Shown here: positions 23,464 through 36,610 of the stretch, one piece after another
Numbering within the stretch: the stretch's first letter is position 1
How the letters are laid out: each line of letters opens with the position of its first letter
Assembly: GCF_020497125.1 (NCBI RefSeq)
Contig: NC_059072.1
Span: forward strand, 69,323,697 to 69,387,696
Reading direction: 5' to 3'
DNA from: Mauremys mutica
Lineage: Eukaryota > Chordata > Testudines > Geoemydidae
DNA: 64,000 nucleotides
Made by a program: the position numbers and the translations under genes
The notes under the pieces: generated by a model
Told to the model about the DNA's origin: nothing
The model's input: only the letters and a program-made list of their open reading frames with translations
Databases searched by the model: none

Positions 23464-25020
23464 GGTAAAATTTTCAAAAGCACCTAAGTCCCATTTTAAA
23501 AGTAACGTAGGCCAAGATATTCAAAAGTATTCACATGCCCATTTCAATGGGAGTTAGATGCCTAAACCCTTTTGAGGATCTGGGGTTTAGGCACTTTGGA
23601 GATAAGAGTGCAGGCCCAAATCCTTAAAGGTACTTAGATGACTATCTGCTTTTTCAGGTTTCTAAGTCCACCATTTAGGCACCACTGATATTTTCAAAAC
23701 CATAGTTCAGCAGCCACCTAACCCCATAGGTGCCCAAGTCCCCTAGCCACTTAAGTTTGCATTTGGTATTTGCAAAGCCACCTAGGGAAAATGTAGGGTG
23801 AGTCTGAGTGAGGCCCCAAGATAGATGCCCAGGTTCCCCATATAATGCATGGGTAGAGTTAGGTACCTAGGAAAGGGATCCTTGGAAGCTAGCAAGCTGA
23901 ACAGTGGGCCACATTAACTAGCCAGGAGTGAAAATGCCAGAGAGCAGTGGATAGAGGAGAGGGCCGTAGATGCCTAAGCAGCTGACTTGGCGTACCTGGA
24001 TGGTGGGCAGAGATTTGCACCTCCCTCCACTCAAGATCCTCACTTGCAAATCCTCTGCTGGAGTTAATGCCTAAACTAGGTCACCCATTTAGGTAGCCCA
24101 GCAAAAATCCTTCTCATGTTTGATACCTCTCTCACGCTTGTCCGACATTTCCTTTTGCCTCCATGTGTCTTTTGTGCGGGTGCTGTAATGTTCTCTCACC
24201 TATCAGTGGCCTTCATGTGGCCCTCCTGATGTGGGGCCTGGCAGGTGTTCGGAGTGCTCAGAGCACACCTATGGGATCAGGCCCTGCTGGCCCTACCTAC
24301 TTTGAGAATCCTGCTTTGGGAATGTCTGGGGCTTCAGCTTGAGCAAAGGCCTTGAGCTGCTCATTAGCAGCAGGGTGACGACAGCATTTAGGTGCTGTGA
24401 AAGTAGAATGAATTATATTGTAAAAATAAGAATGGATTAAAGAAATGTTGTATGTACCTTTAAGCAGAAATAAGAAATGTTGAAATACAGGTGCCAGGAA
24501 AAGAAACATTAGGCATAAACAATGGTGCTAATGGCGAAACATTAACTGAAGATGGGTAATAGTTAGTAAGGAAATAAGATATGCATGCCTAGCCCAGGTA
24601 AACTTATCTGATTCTGCTTCCTTTGTTATCTTGTTAAGTTCTCACCCTTTTATCTGTATAAATAAGATAGTTTGTGTCTTGCATGGTGCTCACATTATCT
24701 GGGTGTTATTAGCAGAGCGCTGTGCTAATAAAACAGAGTGGTCTGACAAACTGTGAGTCCTGAGTCTAACTTTGACAGTGCCTTTGGGAATGCTAACTGG
24801 CAGAAATGTAGGCCTACTAGGTTCGGTGCAGTTGAAGGGTGGTTTTGAAAATGTCAAGGAATCTAGGCGTTAGGGCCAAATTTTCAAAGGTATTTAGGCA
24901 CCTAAAGATGCAGATAGGCACCCAGTGGGATTTTCAAACTGCCTAAGTGAGTCAGGTGCTGAACTCCCACTGAAATCAGTGGGAGTTGGGCACCTAACTT
25001 ACTAGGTGCTTTTGAAATAC
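23464..25020. repeat. Interspersed 'TTTTCAAA...GGCACCTAA' repeat, interrupted by a solo LTR
   Basis: Repeated blocks such as ATTTTCAAAAGCACCTAAG (23470), CAATGGGAGTTAGATGCCTAA (about 23550) and, in the other orientation near 24985, GTGGGAGTTGGGCACCTAA. The LTR at 24396-24777 lies inside it. Family unknown to me. Confidence 0.5.
24396..24777 (+). mobile_element. Solo LTR, 382 bp
   Basis: Ends TGTGAAAGT...ACTTTGACA are a 9-bp inverted pair with one mismatch. The 4-bp duplication GTGC (24392-24395 and 24778-24781) is exact. A TATA-like box (TATAAATA, 24657-24664) and AATAAA (24727-24732) are spaced as in a U3-R-U5 LTR. No internal region is present. Confidence 0.85.
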
Positions 25021-26583
25021 AAATAATTATAATAACTGCTGTGTGTGTAAGGACTTTTATTATCCACATTAGCTCTCCTCAAGCTTTCTATCACTAGCTG
25101 CATTAAATGGTCCAATTCTACTTAAATTCCTTCCTGCATTTTTCTTCTTCAAGCCAGTTCTATTGATTACACATTTAATTACATCAAGGATTATGAAGAT
25201 TAACTGCTGAATTTCTCACAGCTCAGGATGTCCTCACCCCCCAGAGGATCTCCAGGACACTGCTTGCACGCCATGCCGTTAGAACCTACCCCAACATGTT
25301 GCTTTCTGATCCATCATTGGATTGGGTGCTTTCTCTTAGAGGTCTTTTTGGGAACCAGAAGCCACTCCCTACATGAGGGGAGGCAACAGGAGGTCCTCAA
25401 AAATCACTAAGTCCAGAAGGCTTTTCAGGGAGTCAGCGGGGAAGTGGACTATGCCTCCCCCCCAGGAGGGTATGAAGACTGGGGAACCCCTCCTCTCTTG
25501 TTGCAGTGATAGTTAAAAAGAGTGGCAGTAATGGAGATGTTGGAGTGGAATAATTAGGGACGCCCAAGATGAGAGCATTAGCATAGATAGGACACATGAC
25601 CCTGTTGCTTAGTATCTTGGCTTCCATAGCAGGAGCTGGAGTGTTTCCTACTCTTGCTGCTAAGTGGATTGAGTGGAGTTCAACTATTTCCTGACCAACT
25701 GAATGTCCTTCACAATTTTGGAAGAGCAGAGGCTCTTCTCTAGTGACCTCTGATGCTGGAAGATGAGGGACTGCAAGAGACACCTGAACCTCTGAGGAAG
25801 CAGGTGGGTTGTTAGGTCAGCAACGGTATTGGTGAGGGAGTCTGTTGTGCTTTCTAGCTTGGCCAGGCAGCTGCCAGGGTCTTGCCTATGGGTATGCTGC
25901 AGTCTCTGTACTTCACAAATGTAAAGAGTGAGACCAGGAATATGAAGTTTAAACCACAACTCTCTTTATTAGTTACATGATATGATGGCTCCTACAGACT
26001 TGGCTCCTACAGACTGAGCATGCTGGCATCATGTGAGAGACCCCTTATACTGTGAAGTGCTCTAGTTTTAAAGAGAGATTCCCACAACATACTACAGATT
26101 CCAGGGGTCTTGGGAAGGAAGATAGCAGGGAAGGATTTAGGAGTGCTCCGAGGGGAGGAACAGGGATCCCCTTTGGGTTCTATAGACAAATTTGTAAGAA
26201 AATCATCATGCAGCAGTGTGTTGACACCAGTAAATAGACCCTGTGGGACCATTATCTGAACCCCATCCGGTTCATTGACCCCTGATCAGAACTCTTTCAC
26301 CTATCTGATCTGAACATATTTTATCTACAAATGCAAGTAACAAAGAAACGAAACCACTGTAGAGGTACCTGGAAAGAATAGAATGGGTCTGTTTTAGGAT
26401 GACCACTCACTAGTAAAGCTTAAGCCTTACATGCAAACATAAGTAACTAGGCCATAAATCAGAGTGAAGCAAAACCTGTCTATGTAAACTGATAATCTTC
26501 AAACCCAGGGTATTGTGCTAATCCAATTATCAACAATATGATTGCCAATCTGATTCAAGTATGTAATCAGGCCATTAAATTTA
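25021..26583. other. No secure gene; possible repeat-derived frames on the minus strand
   Basis: On the minus strand, 25959 to about 25690 reads KLESTTDSLTNTVADLTTHLL.. and 25783-25433 reads QEIVELHSIHLAARVGNT.., apparently joined by a frameshift near 25690. It has a hydrophilic, helix-prone look but I know no matching family. A minus-strand AATAAA occurs at 25966-25971, which could mark an LTR or exon end. I assign no function. Confidence 0.3.
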
Positions 26584-26870
26584 GACTCATAGACTTTAAA
26601 ATGAGTAGGGACCATTGTGATCATTCAGTCTGGCCTCCTGTACATCGTAGGCCGCAAAACCTCACCCACCCACTCCTGAAGTAGACCCCTAACCTCTGGC
26701 TGAGTTACTGGAGTCCTCAAATCATGGTTTAAAGACTTTAAGTTACAGAGAATTCACCATTTACACTAGTTTAAACCTGCAAGTGACCTGTGCCCCAGGC
26801 TGTAGAGGAAGACGAAAAACTTCCAGGGCATCTGCCAATCTGACCTGGGGGAAATGGCTCTCTGAGTTGG
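26584..26870 (-). mobile_element. CR1 3' end fragment
   Basis: The wording 'gactcatagactttaaaatgagtagggacc..ctggcctcctgtacatc' through 'aaaaacttccagggcatctgccaatctg' is the reverse complement of a CR1 3' terminal region. Confidence 0.85.
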
Positions 26871-27536
26871 GTTACCAAATATTAAATTTTGGTAGCCTTT
26901 CCATGTTAAAAATAACAGTGAAGAAGTTGACAGAGAAATAGTAGGGAATTTGAATGTGAATCTCACAGGGGGAAGATTCTTAATTCCAAAAGATTTCCTG
27001 GTGCAGCAAGGCAACACGTTTTCTGGGAGGGAAAGGACATGTCTCCCCATTATATGGAATGCGAGAAATCACTGTTGAATGAGCAAAAAGCAAAGGTTTT
27101 TTCTTTGCTTTATTTTTAGTTCTTAGTTCTTATTGTGAACTACAGTCAAACTGCAGTTGAAGTTCTGAAACTATAGATAAAAAGTGTAGTGTAATTATAG
27201 TACAACATAAAAGTACAAAAAAGCATACACTGCAGTTTATACAGTGTGGCGTGTTGTAGATAGGTTGCCCGTCATCATTAACTGCTGTGTTACTCCACTT
27301 TTATGCCAGTGCAGCTTCCCTGAAGTTAGTGGAGTCACCTGAGCAGAAAATAGTGGGGGAATGCAGAGGTGAATTATGCCTGGTGTAATGTAGTGACCTT
27401 AGAACTTTAATGTAATCTTTAAATTTCTTTAAATTGCAATTATTGTAAAGCTGAATCTCCACCTGATACAAATTCATAGGACCTGAATGGAAACTTGTTC
27501 TTCTCTACAGCACTAAAGGTGTGAAAATTTGTGGCC
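26871..27536. other. No gene or repeat recognised
   Basis: A+T-rich sequence with short frames only. Confidence 0.4.
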
Positions 27537-27830
27537 TCGAGGGTAGTGTGGTCTTGTAGATAGGACAAGGGAGTGGGACTTCGGAGATCCCAGTTCTGTT
27601 CCTGACTCTTTCATGGACTTGCTTCATCACCTTAGGCAAGTTACTTCACCTCTCTCTGCCTCAGCTTTCCCTCCCTTTGTTTGTCTGTCTTGTTTATTTA
27701 AATTGAAGCTCTTTGGAGGCACCACTGTCTGTCATTCCATGTTTGCATACTGCTTAGGCCAAAAGAGGCACCATTTTGGTAGGTAGAGCCCTTCATGTGC
27801 CATTATCATGACAGAAATAATAAAAAATAA
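27537..27830 (+). repeat. MIR-type (tRNA-CORE-tail) SINE, fairly complete
   Basis: In order: 'gtagtgtggtcttgtagatagg' head, GATCCCAGTTCTGTTCCTGA, GGCAAGTTACTTCACCTCTC, CTCAGCTTTCC, then a 3' region AAGCTCTTTGGAGGCACCA and a degraded tail. This order matches the MIR/CORE-SINE plan. Confidence 0.7.
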
Positions 27831-29939
27831 AGGGAAGCTGTTCTGAGGCATTCTGCCGGAAGAAGGGCAAATGCAGGCAGATTGCCTCAATGAACATGGT
27901 TGAAAGCGTGGGGCTATACCATCCCTTACACCTGCTGGTGAAAACTGCTACATGTTCTCCCTTAGTGCCTGTTGGAAATAAGAAAGTGACCAGGTTGATC
28001 TTGAGCTGACGGTGGGCAATCTATGCAAGACTGAACATTAAGAGACATATCAGTGTGGAGAGGTAGAACTGTGTGTAATGAGCACAGAAATGAAAACTGA
28101 ATCTCAGAGGACAAGTGAGGTCACAAAGGGATACCATTCAAACAAGAAGGGACCAATGACAGAGCTTTGAGGGACACTGGCAGAAAGAGGAACCTCCACA
28201 AATGTAAATAAAGGCAACAAATTTTGCCTTTTTTATGAAGAAAGAAGCCAGCAAACTTCTTGTCTTGGAAATGTAACAATCTTGAGGACCTCCTGCTGCC
28301 ATGAAGTCAATGGAAGTTTAAGTCTTCCTCAGAACAAGACATGAAGCCAAATTCTATTCTCAGTTACACTAGTGTCAACCCACTGTGCACAAGTGGAACA
28401 TAGCAGGATTTGACCCAGGGTAGTAAAGTGATATTTAATTTTTGGTGTGTGTCTACAGGTTCCAGATTTTGACACAGAACTATTAGCCTATCATTTTTCA
28501 TGGTTGCCAAAGGTGTGCGTAATAGTAGGTAAAACGAGTGATTGATTGAGACTGAAGTTCAGAAGTTTCTTCCATTTCTGAGCCCTAGTGCTTTTAGCCT
28601 AAGTTTGTGTCCTTACACAGTGCTAAGAATTTCAAGATGAGCAAGAGCAAAAGGTAGATCTATTTTTAAATATTCAAGTCTGCACATGTATTGTTCTATT
28701 GAGTCATGTTTAATTAAAGATACCGTTTCAGTTCACCCTTAAATAAAACAGTGTATATTTTTAAAGAAACCCAACAAGTAGTCTCAATTTAAAAAAAAAA
28801 TCCCAATCCTCATTTGGATCTGTGGAGAGCAGATTGTGTGTGTTTGTTTAATGATCCAAATATCACTTATACAGTGAGTCTTCTTGTATAAATAATCTAC
28901 AGATAAAATCCTGCGTTGTCTAAATACAAAGAAGTACATGTCAGCTTAAGTTTTGGTCTTAGTCAGAACAGCAAAGGAATTTTAAAAATATATGTTTCAT
29001 ATGAAAGCTGTTGACCTGAACACTTGTTCCACATCTTTTTCAGATTACTAATTTGCTGTGCATGACAGCACTTGGAACAGATGCAGTGAGGCAGAAGTTA
29101 GAAGAATCTGTTTGCTCTGATTGCTGGCCAGAGGGCAATGTAGGACTACATAGGCAAAACCATGGGCAAATGAACACTGCATCAACAGCTCCCTCAGACT
29201 GATCAAACTCTGGCAAATAAAAAGATTAAAACAAAAAACTAAAGCTGAATATTTCAGAATATTTGCAAACTCTGAAGCTTCTCCAATATGTCAACGAATG
29301 GTCAGGTTTATTACAAGTATATGCATATTTTAAATAAAGAATATCACAGTGCATATGCAGTTTAAATAAAATACTGCTCTCAAAATAAGCTAGATAACTC
29401 AGACTCAGTAAGGAAGAATAGAAGTCCATTAAGTGTTGTATCACACAGCTTATTGGAGGTTTTTATCCATATTTTTTTTAATTTACATTTTTACAATCAG
29501 GCGTTCTTTATACCAATACAAATAATGCCTTCTAGCTTTTACAATGTTTATGAATCAAGCCTCATAGCATCTCCATGAGGAAGAAAGCAGAATTAGCATC
29601 ATTTCATAGATGGGGAAAATTGAAGAACAGATAGCAGTGATGCCAAATCATGATTTTATCATGTGTCTTGCACTATTTGGTGTGTTTTCTGAAAGCCCCC
29701 GCTCTCTGATTCATGTGATTACATGAGACTCTTAGCTTTCATTTAAAAAAACAAAAAACAAACCTTCATGGTTGTGGAGAAAAGTTTCTGGAATCAGTGC
29801 AAACTCACCCCTGCCACGTGACGGGGTATAACCTTTTGAAATGAGTGGTTTCAGCAAATAAAGATCAATCTTTTACCAGCACTCTGGTATTACACCTCTC
29901 TTATAAGAAGGAAAGTGACATAGACTAGTAAAATGAACA
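27831..29939. other. No gene recognised
   Basis: No domain-bearing frame. Around 28290-28440 there are isolated 'gaagtcaatgg' and 'cagttacactagtgt' words like those in foldback elements, but no clean inverted repeat. Confidence 0.4.
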
Positions 29940-30150
29940 CAGATTTTGGAAGGAAATTCTGAGTTCTTATTTCTTCTCTGCCAGTGTCTGGCTGTGTAAT
30001 CTTAGGTAAGTCACTTCACCTCTCTGCTTCAGTTCCCCCAGCTATACAGCAGCAATAATAATACCTGCCTTCCCCACAGGGATGTTAGGGTTCATGTAAT
30101 GTTTGCACAGTGCACTGAACATGTCCAGAGCAATTTAAGTGCTAAGAATT
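29940..30150 (+). repeat. MIR-type SINE
   Basis: Contains GGTAAGTCACTTCACCTCTC, TGCTTCAGTTCCCCCAGCTA, AATAATAATACCTGCCTTCC and 'cacagggatgttagg', the conserved core order of MIR-type SINEs. Confidence 0.75.
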
Positions 30151-30320
30151 ATTTTCAGGTTACTGGTCACATTTAGCATACATCACCCTTTGCCCATCAA
30201 TTTATACAATGGCATCCTCATTGACTTTAAGAAGAGCTTTTATGCCACTGTTCTAGCCTAAGGTAAATTGGTATGACTGAGGGCATATTTTGGGGCAGAA
30301 AGTAAAGTCCATGAGATAAA

Positions 30321-30391
30321 GGGTCAAATCCTGGCTCCACTGGAGTCAATGGGGTTTTGCCATTGACTTCAGTGGAACTAGGTTTTCACCC
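30321..30391. repeat. ~71-bp foldback element
   Basis: Arms GGGTCAAATCCTGG / CTAGGTTTTCACCC around GGAGTCAATGGGGTTTTGCC and CATTGACTTCAGTGG, which are themselves complementary. Confidence 0.7.
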
Positions 30392-33300
30392 ATGTTGTGC
30401 AAAAGGGTCTTATACTTTTTCTAGATTTCAGCAAAGTTGGTGTCAACATGTGTAAAGAAAATTTAAAATAAGCATTCACAGAACTAAGCTATAACAGGGT
30501 TATTAAAAATCTGTGGTCCGGCATAGACCTGGGGGAAAAATGTGTATGGCTTATTAAATACTAGTAGGATAGCTTTAAAATGAATGGTTAATGGATATCA
30601 AATGACAAATTTGTGTTGGCATGACATTGGTCAGATGACTGATCATTTAATTTATTATTAATTATGTATTGTTTATTAATTATTTTTAATAATAATTATT
30701 GTTATTATTCTTATTCAGACTTGGGCTGAGGCTGACAATCCCATTTTGGGATTTCAAGAACATGAACTGATCTATAGCCACCTGTTTTGTGTTCCCATAG
30801 CCAAATGCTGTGTTTCTCCACTGTACTTCTTCCAAGGCTGAACATCACTGGCACAAAGCCTCACTAATAGTCCTATATACTGTAGTTTTGCATTATTAGC
30901 TGTGATTGATTGATTGTTTTTTTCAAAAGAATAAATTAATTAAAATAAATCTGAGACTAAAAAAATGTTACTATGTGACATTATGGAAATTCAAGGTAAG
31001 TGAAAGGGAGGAAATAACAGAGCAGATACAAGTGTTGGATACTGTCCTCCATATTTTGGAGCTGTAAGGCCCATTTTCTGCTCCACAAATTTCTCTCTCA
31101 GATTTAAGTGGGAAGAAGTTCTAATGCTTTAATTATCTGGGGCATTTCCCACTCACTTTCTTTTGGGTATAGTCCTCCTCTTCCTGCTAGATCACACCTA
31201 GGCTCCACCTTATATCAATCATAGCCCCTTTATCTCTGTTTTTTGTGGAACTTCCATCCATATCATGGAAATCTGAGAAATTCAGGCAGCAGTTGTTTGT
31301 GGGACAGCCCCAGAAGCTGGCCCACCTCATTTGGATGCTACTCCAAAGGAGGAGTGTTATTGCAAGGAGGCAATACTTTTACTTCAGTTTTGCACATAGT
31401 AATGACGTTTTTGTCTGTCAACCCAAAAGGTGTACAGCTCAATGTAAGATTTACATCCATCTGGTGGAGGTGAAAGAGTTTTAACGATATAAGTTCTCAC
31501 ATATGTATTGTCCCGTTTTTTATCCTTTCAGAACAATTCCAAGTGAAAGATATCTTTCAACAGGGAGAGACAGCAAGCGGAAGAGAAACAGTTCCACAAA
31601 AGGTGGCTTCAGTCTTCATGCCAGAGCTGGTTGGAAAACTGCACATTTTGAAAGTTTTGACAAAAAAGGATATATTTGTTATGAAAATGTTCATGAAAAA
31701 TGTTTCCATTTTTTAACCAGATTATGTTGATGCTCTTATGAACACTCAACAACTGCAATGGTAGGTAGGCTAATGGAACAGAGATTCCGTTGCAGAATAG
31801 CCATCATAATATGTATTTGATTGAACAAATAGCTCCTGCCCACCTCCACTCCCACTTTCAAATGCTATTGAATTACTCCATGTTTCCACACATCCTCAGC
31901 ATGTGTTCTCTGAATTTGTATGTGATGCTGTGACTTGGAGAGATGCTACAGCTTTCTGGTGAGCACATATCATAATACTTGGAATTCCTGAGAATCTTGC
32001 AGTGATTAATTCTCATTTATACCTTAAACAAACCACTCCTTTAAAAAAAAAAGCATGTTTATATATGTATATAGCTCTATTCTGCTGTGCCACCTCCCAA
32101 CACCACTGCTGGAAGGTGATGGGGCAGGATACCATCCCCCACCATTCCCAAAAGGAAAGGAACATACAGTAAACAGCTAGATTCTCAACTGAGTTGCTGC
32201 CCCATTTGCATCACACAGGCGGCTCAAAAGGGCAGTACTCTGGCTGCAAAGGGACATCATATAATTTTCCTCTTGAATGGGAACTCCCTGCTGATCTGAC
32301 TCTGCCTTTGCTGGGTTCTGCCCCATCACCTCTCTTCAGAGGTGTTGGAGAGGTGACAGCACCGGAGCTATATATACTCACCACTGGTGTATGGTCTTTG
32401 AAGATGCTACAGCAGCTGCTTTAAGTATTGCTGAAGCATATCGGATCTCAGAACCAGGGAGCCCTAAGTGACTCCCTGATGCTCCCCTGCACAAAGCAGA
32501 ACTCTGGCACAGGAGAGAATCTGGCCATACTACGGATGAAATTTCCTTTCTGTTACATAATTTACATCAGGGTTAACACAAGGGGAAAAAATGGCATCCC
32601 TTCTTGTGGAAGCACAAGATCCAGAATGTATCAGAATTACCACAAGACTGCTGTATGGAGCGGAGAGCTAGGAAAGACTGTTCGGGGTAACTTTATATCG
32701 CTTGCATTCAGTGGGGCAGTGCACCTTGACAGCTCTTTCTGTTGGTAGGCAGGAGAGAGGAAGGACAAGCGTGTAGTTGGTGGGTATACAAAACTGTCAT
32801 CAGCGATAATAAAAGAAGGCCATCCTAGTAGCTGTTTAATACCTAGATGCAGCCATATATCTCAAATGTAGCTCATTTTGAGGGATGTCACTCATTTTAA
32901 TCCCAAAGTTACCTTCATTTCACACACATTTGTCATCCCCTCATTCTGTTGTTGAACATTATGTACATCAGAAAGAAAGGAGCATGAATCTGAGGTTACA
33001 GAAAGAGTGATGTGCACTAAAGGGGAAACTTGCAGCATTTTAATTTACCTGCCTGAAACTTTGTGTGCAAAGTGTGTGTGTTTGTCCCTCTTTTTGAGCC
33101 TTGTGGGTTGCATGCCCAGCTGGACTTTGGTAGTTGAAAGGTAGAAGTGCTGCTGTACAAATGGGAGGGAAGGGGTAAAAATGAGGGATTTACATTGGGA
33201 ATGCAATAATGACCCAACATGAAATTACTCCCTTCAGTAAGTGTTCCTGTAAAATAGTGGCATAAAAAATGTCCATTTAGTTGAATTTGTGAATTAGAGG

Positions 33301-35354
33301 CGATTGATGCTGGGCGGTATTATGCAATTAAAAGCTGCAGAATCCTTAATTTAAAATATTCTAGGCAAATAAATGGTTTGCTTTTATTGTTGCAGAAGGT
33401 ATGCAAATAAAAGAAGGATCTGTAAATTTAACTGCTTTGTGCACCAGTTTAAAAACTGTCCATAGCTGAATGAATACTAGATGCTCTTTTATAATGCCAG
33501 GTACTATGTGTGTTTCATCTTTAATAGCTACTAACTCATTTAGCTGCGGGGGAACACCAGGCTAATCAAAGGTCACTCAAGTCCTGGTTGATGTTGAATG
33601 GGAGTTGACAGCTTTCCAGTCTAGCACAATATTCATGGGGATTTTTTTTTTCTGCAGGAGCAATATCCATCTAAGATTGACACAATGCTGACTTTCAAAC
33701 TGATTAATTCAAATCCTTAAAGACTGTGCAAAACCAGACAACTTTCCAAGCTTCATCCCAGGGAAGAATTATTCATCCAAGGAAACAATTCTGCTCCTGG
33801 ACAAACTACTGCAGTCCAATAGCAATATGTATTATCCTCATCAGCAGGAATGAAAGTCCTGCTCAAAAAATAATGGAAGATTTTGATTACTTTTAAAAAG
33901 TAGAAGTTCATTTATTCACTCATTTTGACATGCATATTTGTGAACCTTCACTTGCATATGCACATGCAGAAGCTGTGATTGTGCAGGCACTGAAATTTTT
34001 CAGGAGGAGTCCAACTAGCTATTGTATGTGAAACTATGCAAACATACATGTGCAAACTTGGAACCTCTCTTAAAATGAAGCCCAGAAAAAAAAATTAATA
34101 CTTTATCAATCCTACTGAAATATATCTGAATTTCATTGTTATAGACAACTGTACCTCTGAATATGTTCTTATTAATATATATTATAATGTACCTTAATAT
34201 ATATTTTATTATAATGTACCATTGCATAAATAAATGTGAAACCCACTGTTCAGAAAAAGAAATCAGAGGAAACACCACACAGTTAGAAATAATTAAAATT
34301 CTAATGAACTTCTCTCTCCAAAGAATGTTTGCCCATGAACCCATGGAGAGGAGAGATTTCCTTTGAAAAAGTAATGAAGTAGCAAAATATTCTTTGCAAC
34401 ACTTCTACCAGGATAGAGGATTTTAAAAGATTATATATTAATGTATAACAATGTAATTAGGTAGTGCTGTAGAGATACTGTACTATTGTTGGAGTGATCT
34501 ACACACACACACACACATATATATAGCTTATATATATAAGCTATATAAGCTTTACAGTTGATATAATGTCTAAACATGCTAGTGAACACTTTGACACTTC
34601 AATCTGCCAGGAAGTAAGGATTTTGTTGTGAATAATGACTAGAGGACTGTGCACCTAAGTGGGAAGAGAGAAAAGGCCAAACCATGCTGCAGGTATGAAT
34701 TCTAGGGTCTTGCTACAGTGAGTCCCTTTCTAATACGAACCTGCTATGACCTCTGGTTTGAGAGCATAAGAAACTGCAGAATAATATATAAAATTCACAG
34801 ACTTTGCAACTAAGTCTCATAGCCAGTGCTTTTCTTTATTTTTAAGTGTTTCTGCTCTTCATTTGTTAAATAAAAGTATTATTTTGATTAACAGAAATAG
34901 TCATTCGGATGTGAAAGATCTGATTGCTTGTAACCAGAGGAACAGGAGAAACAAGCTGTAATTAGAATTGGTCCAAATATTTAAAATTTGCAATTTTTTA
35001 AAAAATCAGGTAAAAAGTCTCCATTTTTGGACCAGTTATAGAGCTCCATTTGCCAAGTGTCAATGAAATTTCAAATTTTGTATTTCAAGGGGGAAATTTT
35101 TTGAATGTGAATTTTTCATAAATGTTTTGAATTTCCCCTTCCTCCCACACCATTTTTTTATCTGCTCTATGTGCAACATTTCTGAAAATACTACCTCTGG
35201 AATGCATAAGAGAAATGGGTTTAGTATCCCATGATATGAGCAGAAGCGCTGGGGAAGGGTAGGCATTTGTGATTGTTGATGGGAAGTGTCTGTCTGGATG
35301 TAGTGCCAGAGCACAAGCTGCCTTTGGGTGAGCTTGAGCTAAATGATTTCTGTG
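30392..35354. other. About 5 kb with no gene recognised
   Basis: Both strands hold only short frames without domains. 33290-33500 looks single-copy and A+T-rich with many TTTAAA/ATTA words. Around 34174-34220 a ~25-bp block (ttaatatata..ataatgtacc) is repeated in tandem. Confidence 0.4.
34499..34552. repeat. (AC)n-(AT)n microsatellite with an 18-bp perfect palindrome
   Basis: (AC)8 runs into ATATATA. AGCTTATATATATAAGCT at 34525-34542 equals its own reverse complement, followed by a second partial arm ATATAAGCTTT. Confidence 0.9.
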
Positions 35355-35850
35355 GTAAGGCATGGGCCCAATCTACAAAAGTACTGAGGCACATAAGTCC
35401 CAGTTATAGACTCCACTGAGATCCACAGAACACTCACCAAACCCTGTAGGCACCTACATTCATTCAGCACCTAAGTTTTGGTCTCTGGGGATGTATACTG
35501 CTACCCTCACACTAGACATCGAGATGCCTAACTCGTGCCCTAACCCCAGAGCAATCCACAAACCAAGGAAAACAGGAATTCACCCACCTAACTGGTATGT
35601 AGAGCCTGATCTGGGAGGTGTGCTCAGATGAGGAGGTGGTGCCACTCCATAATTTTAGGAAAAGTCGATGGGCATCTCCCATTGGCTAGCTTGGGCGTCT
35701 CCCTGCTCCCCATGTATGCTGTGGTGTATAGTATTCCAAGGCTCTTCCCATTCACTGTATAGGGCGCTTAGGCACCAAACTCAGGAGCTGTGGATCACAG
35801 GGGTTTTCCTGTGATTTTCTAGGCACCAAAAAGGTAGGTAGCACAGCACT
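35355..35850. repeat. Interspersed 'GGCACCTAA' repeat copy
   Basis: CCCAATCTACAAAAGTACTGAGG, then CTGTAGGCACCTACATTC, GAGATGCCTAACTCG and ATAGGGCGCTTAGGCACC. These word types match the long repeats at 38.05 and 48.2 kb. Confidence 0.5.
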
Positions 35851-36474
35851 CAGTGTCACAATGCCTAAGTCCCTTTGTGAAGCCATGCCTCAGGCACTTG
35901 CATTTGCAGAAGGAGCAGGTGTGTGGAAATTGCTGAGGAGAAAAGAGATTTGTGATGGGAGCGTTGGGGGTTATCACAATTTGGTAGAGCAGCAGCAATG
36001 CTAGGAACACAGTATCCCTCTAGCAATTACTAGACAGTGGAATGGGGTATTTGCAGGAGAGAACATGAGGTGTTTCAGAGGTGGGGCATCACTGAGCTAA
36101 CACTGGGGTGATTGTTCCAGGAAGCTGGCTTCCTTAAGTGGATGCATTGATTCACATGCCTCTTCTATGACCATTGAGGAGGGCAATAGAGATAAGACAG
36201 AAAAATCTTATATGGACCTGGTATTTTAAACAAATGGGGCATTTCTCACTTTTTTTTTCCTTATTTAAAACCCTTGACTAGCCTGAAACTGTAATTAGTT
36301 CCTTACTAAATTATGTATCTTTTAATTCCTCCCCTGCCAGCCAGTGATGGTAAAGTGAGTCGCAGCAACTGGCAAGAGCTGACTTTATTTATTTAAACAA
36401 AGCTTTCAATACTTCTGAGCCATCAAGCTGTTCAGCTGCCAATAGAACCACATGGTTTTGTTACCTTTATTCTC
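35851..36474. other. No gene recognised
   Basis: Nothing identifiable beyond T-rich runs. Confidence 0.4.
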
Positions 36475-36610
36475 TCTATCCTCTGCCCAATTGTTTGTCA
36501 TACTCACTTGTTACATTTTGTTTCAAAGTGGATTGCAAATTCTTTGGGAAAGGGATCATGTCTGCTTGTCAGGGCCTTTTGGGGTCTGTACAATACAAAT
36601 AGAGAAGTTG
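36475..36610 (+). repeat. MIR-type SINE 3' part
   Basis: 'ttgcaaattctttgggaaagggatcatgtc' then GGGCCTTTTGGGGTCTGTAC and ATACAAATAG give the SINE 3' tail. Confidence 0.55.
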
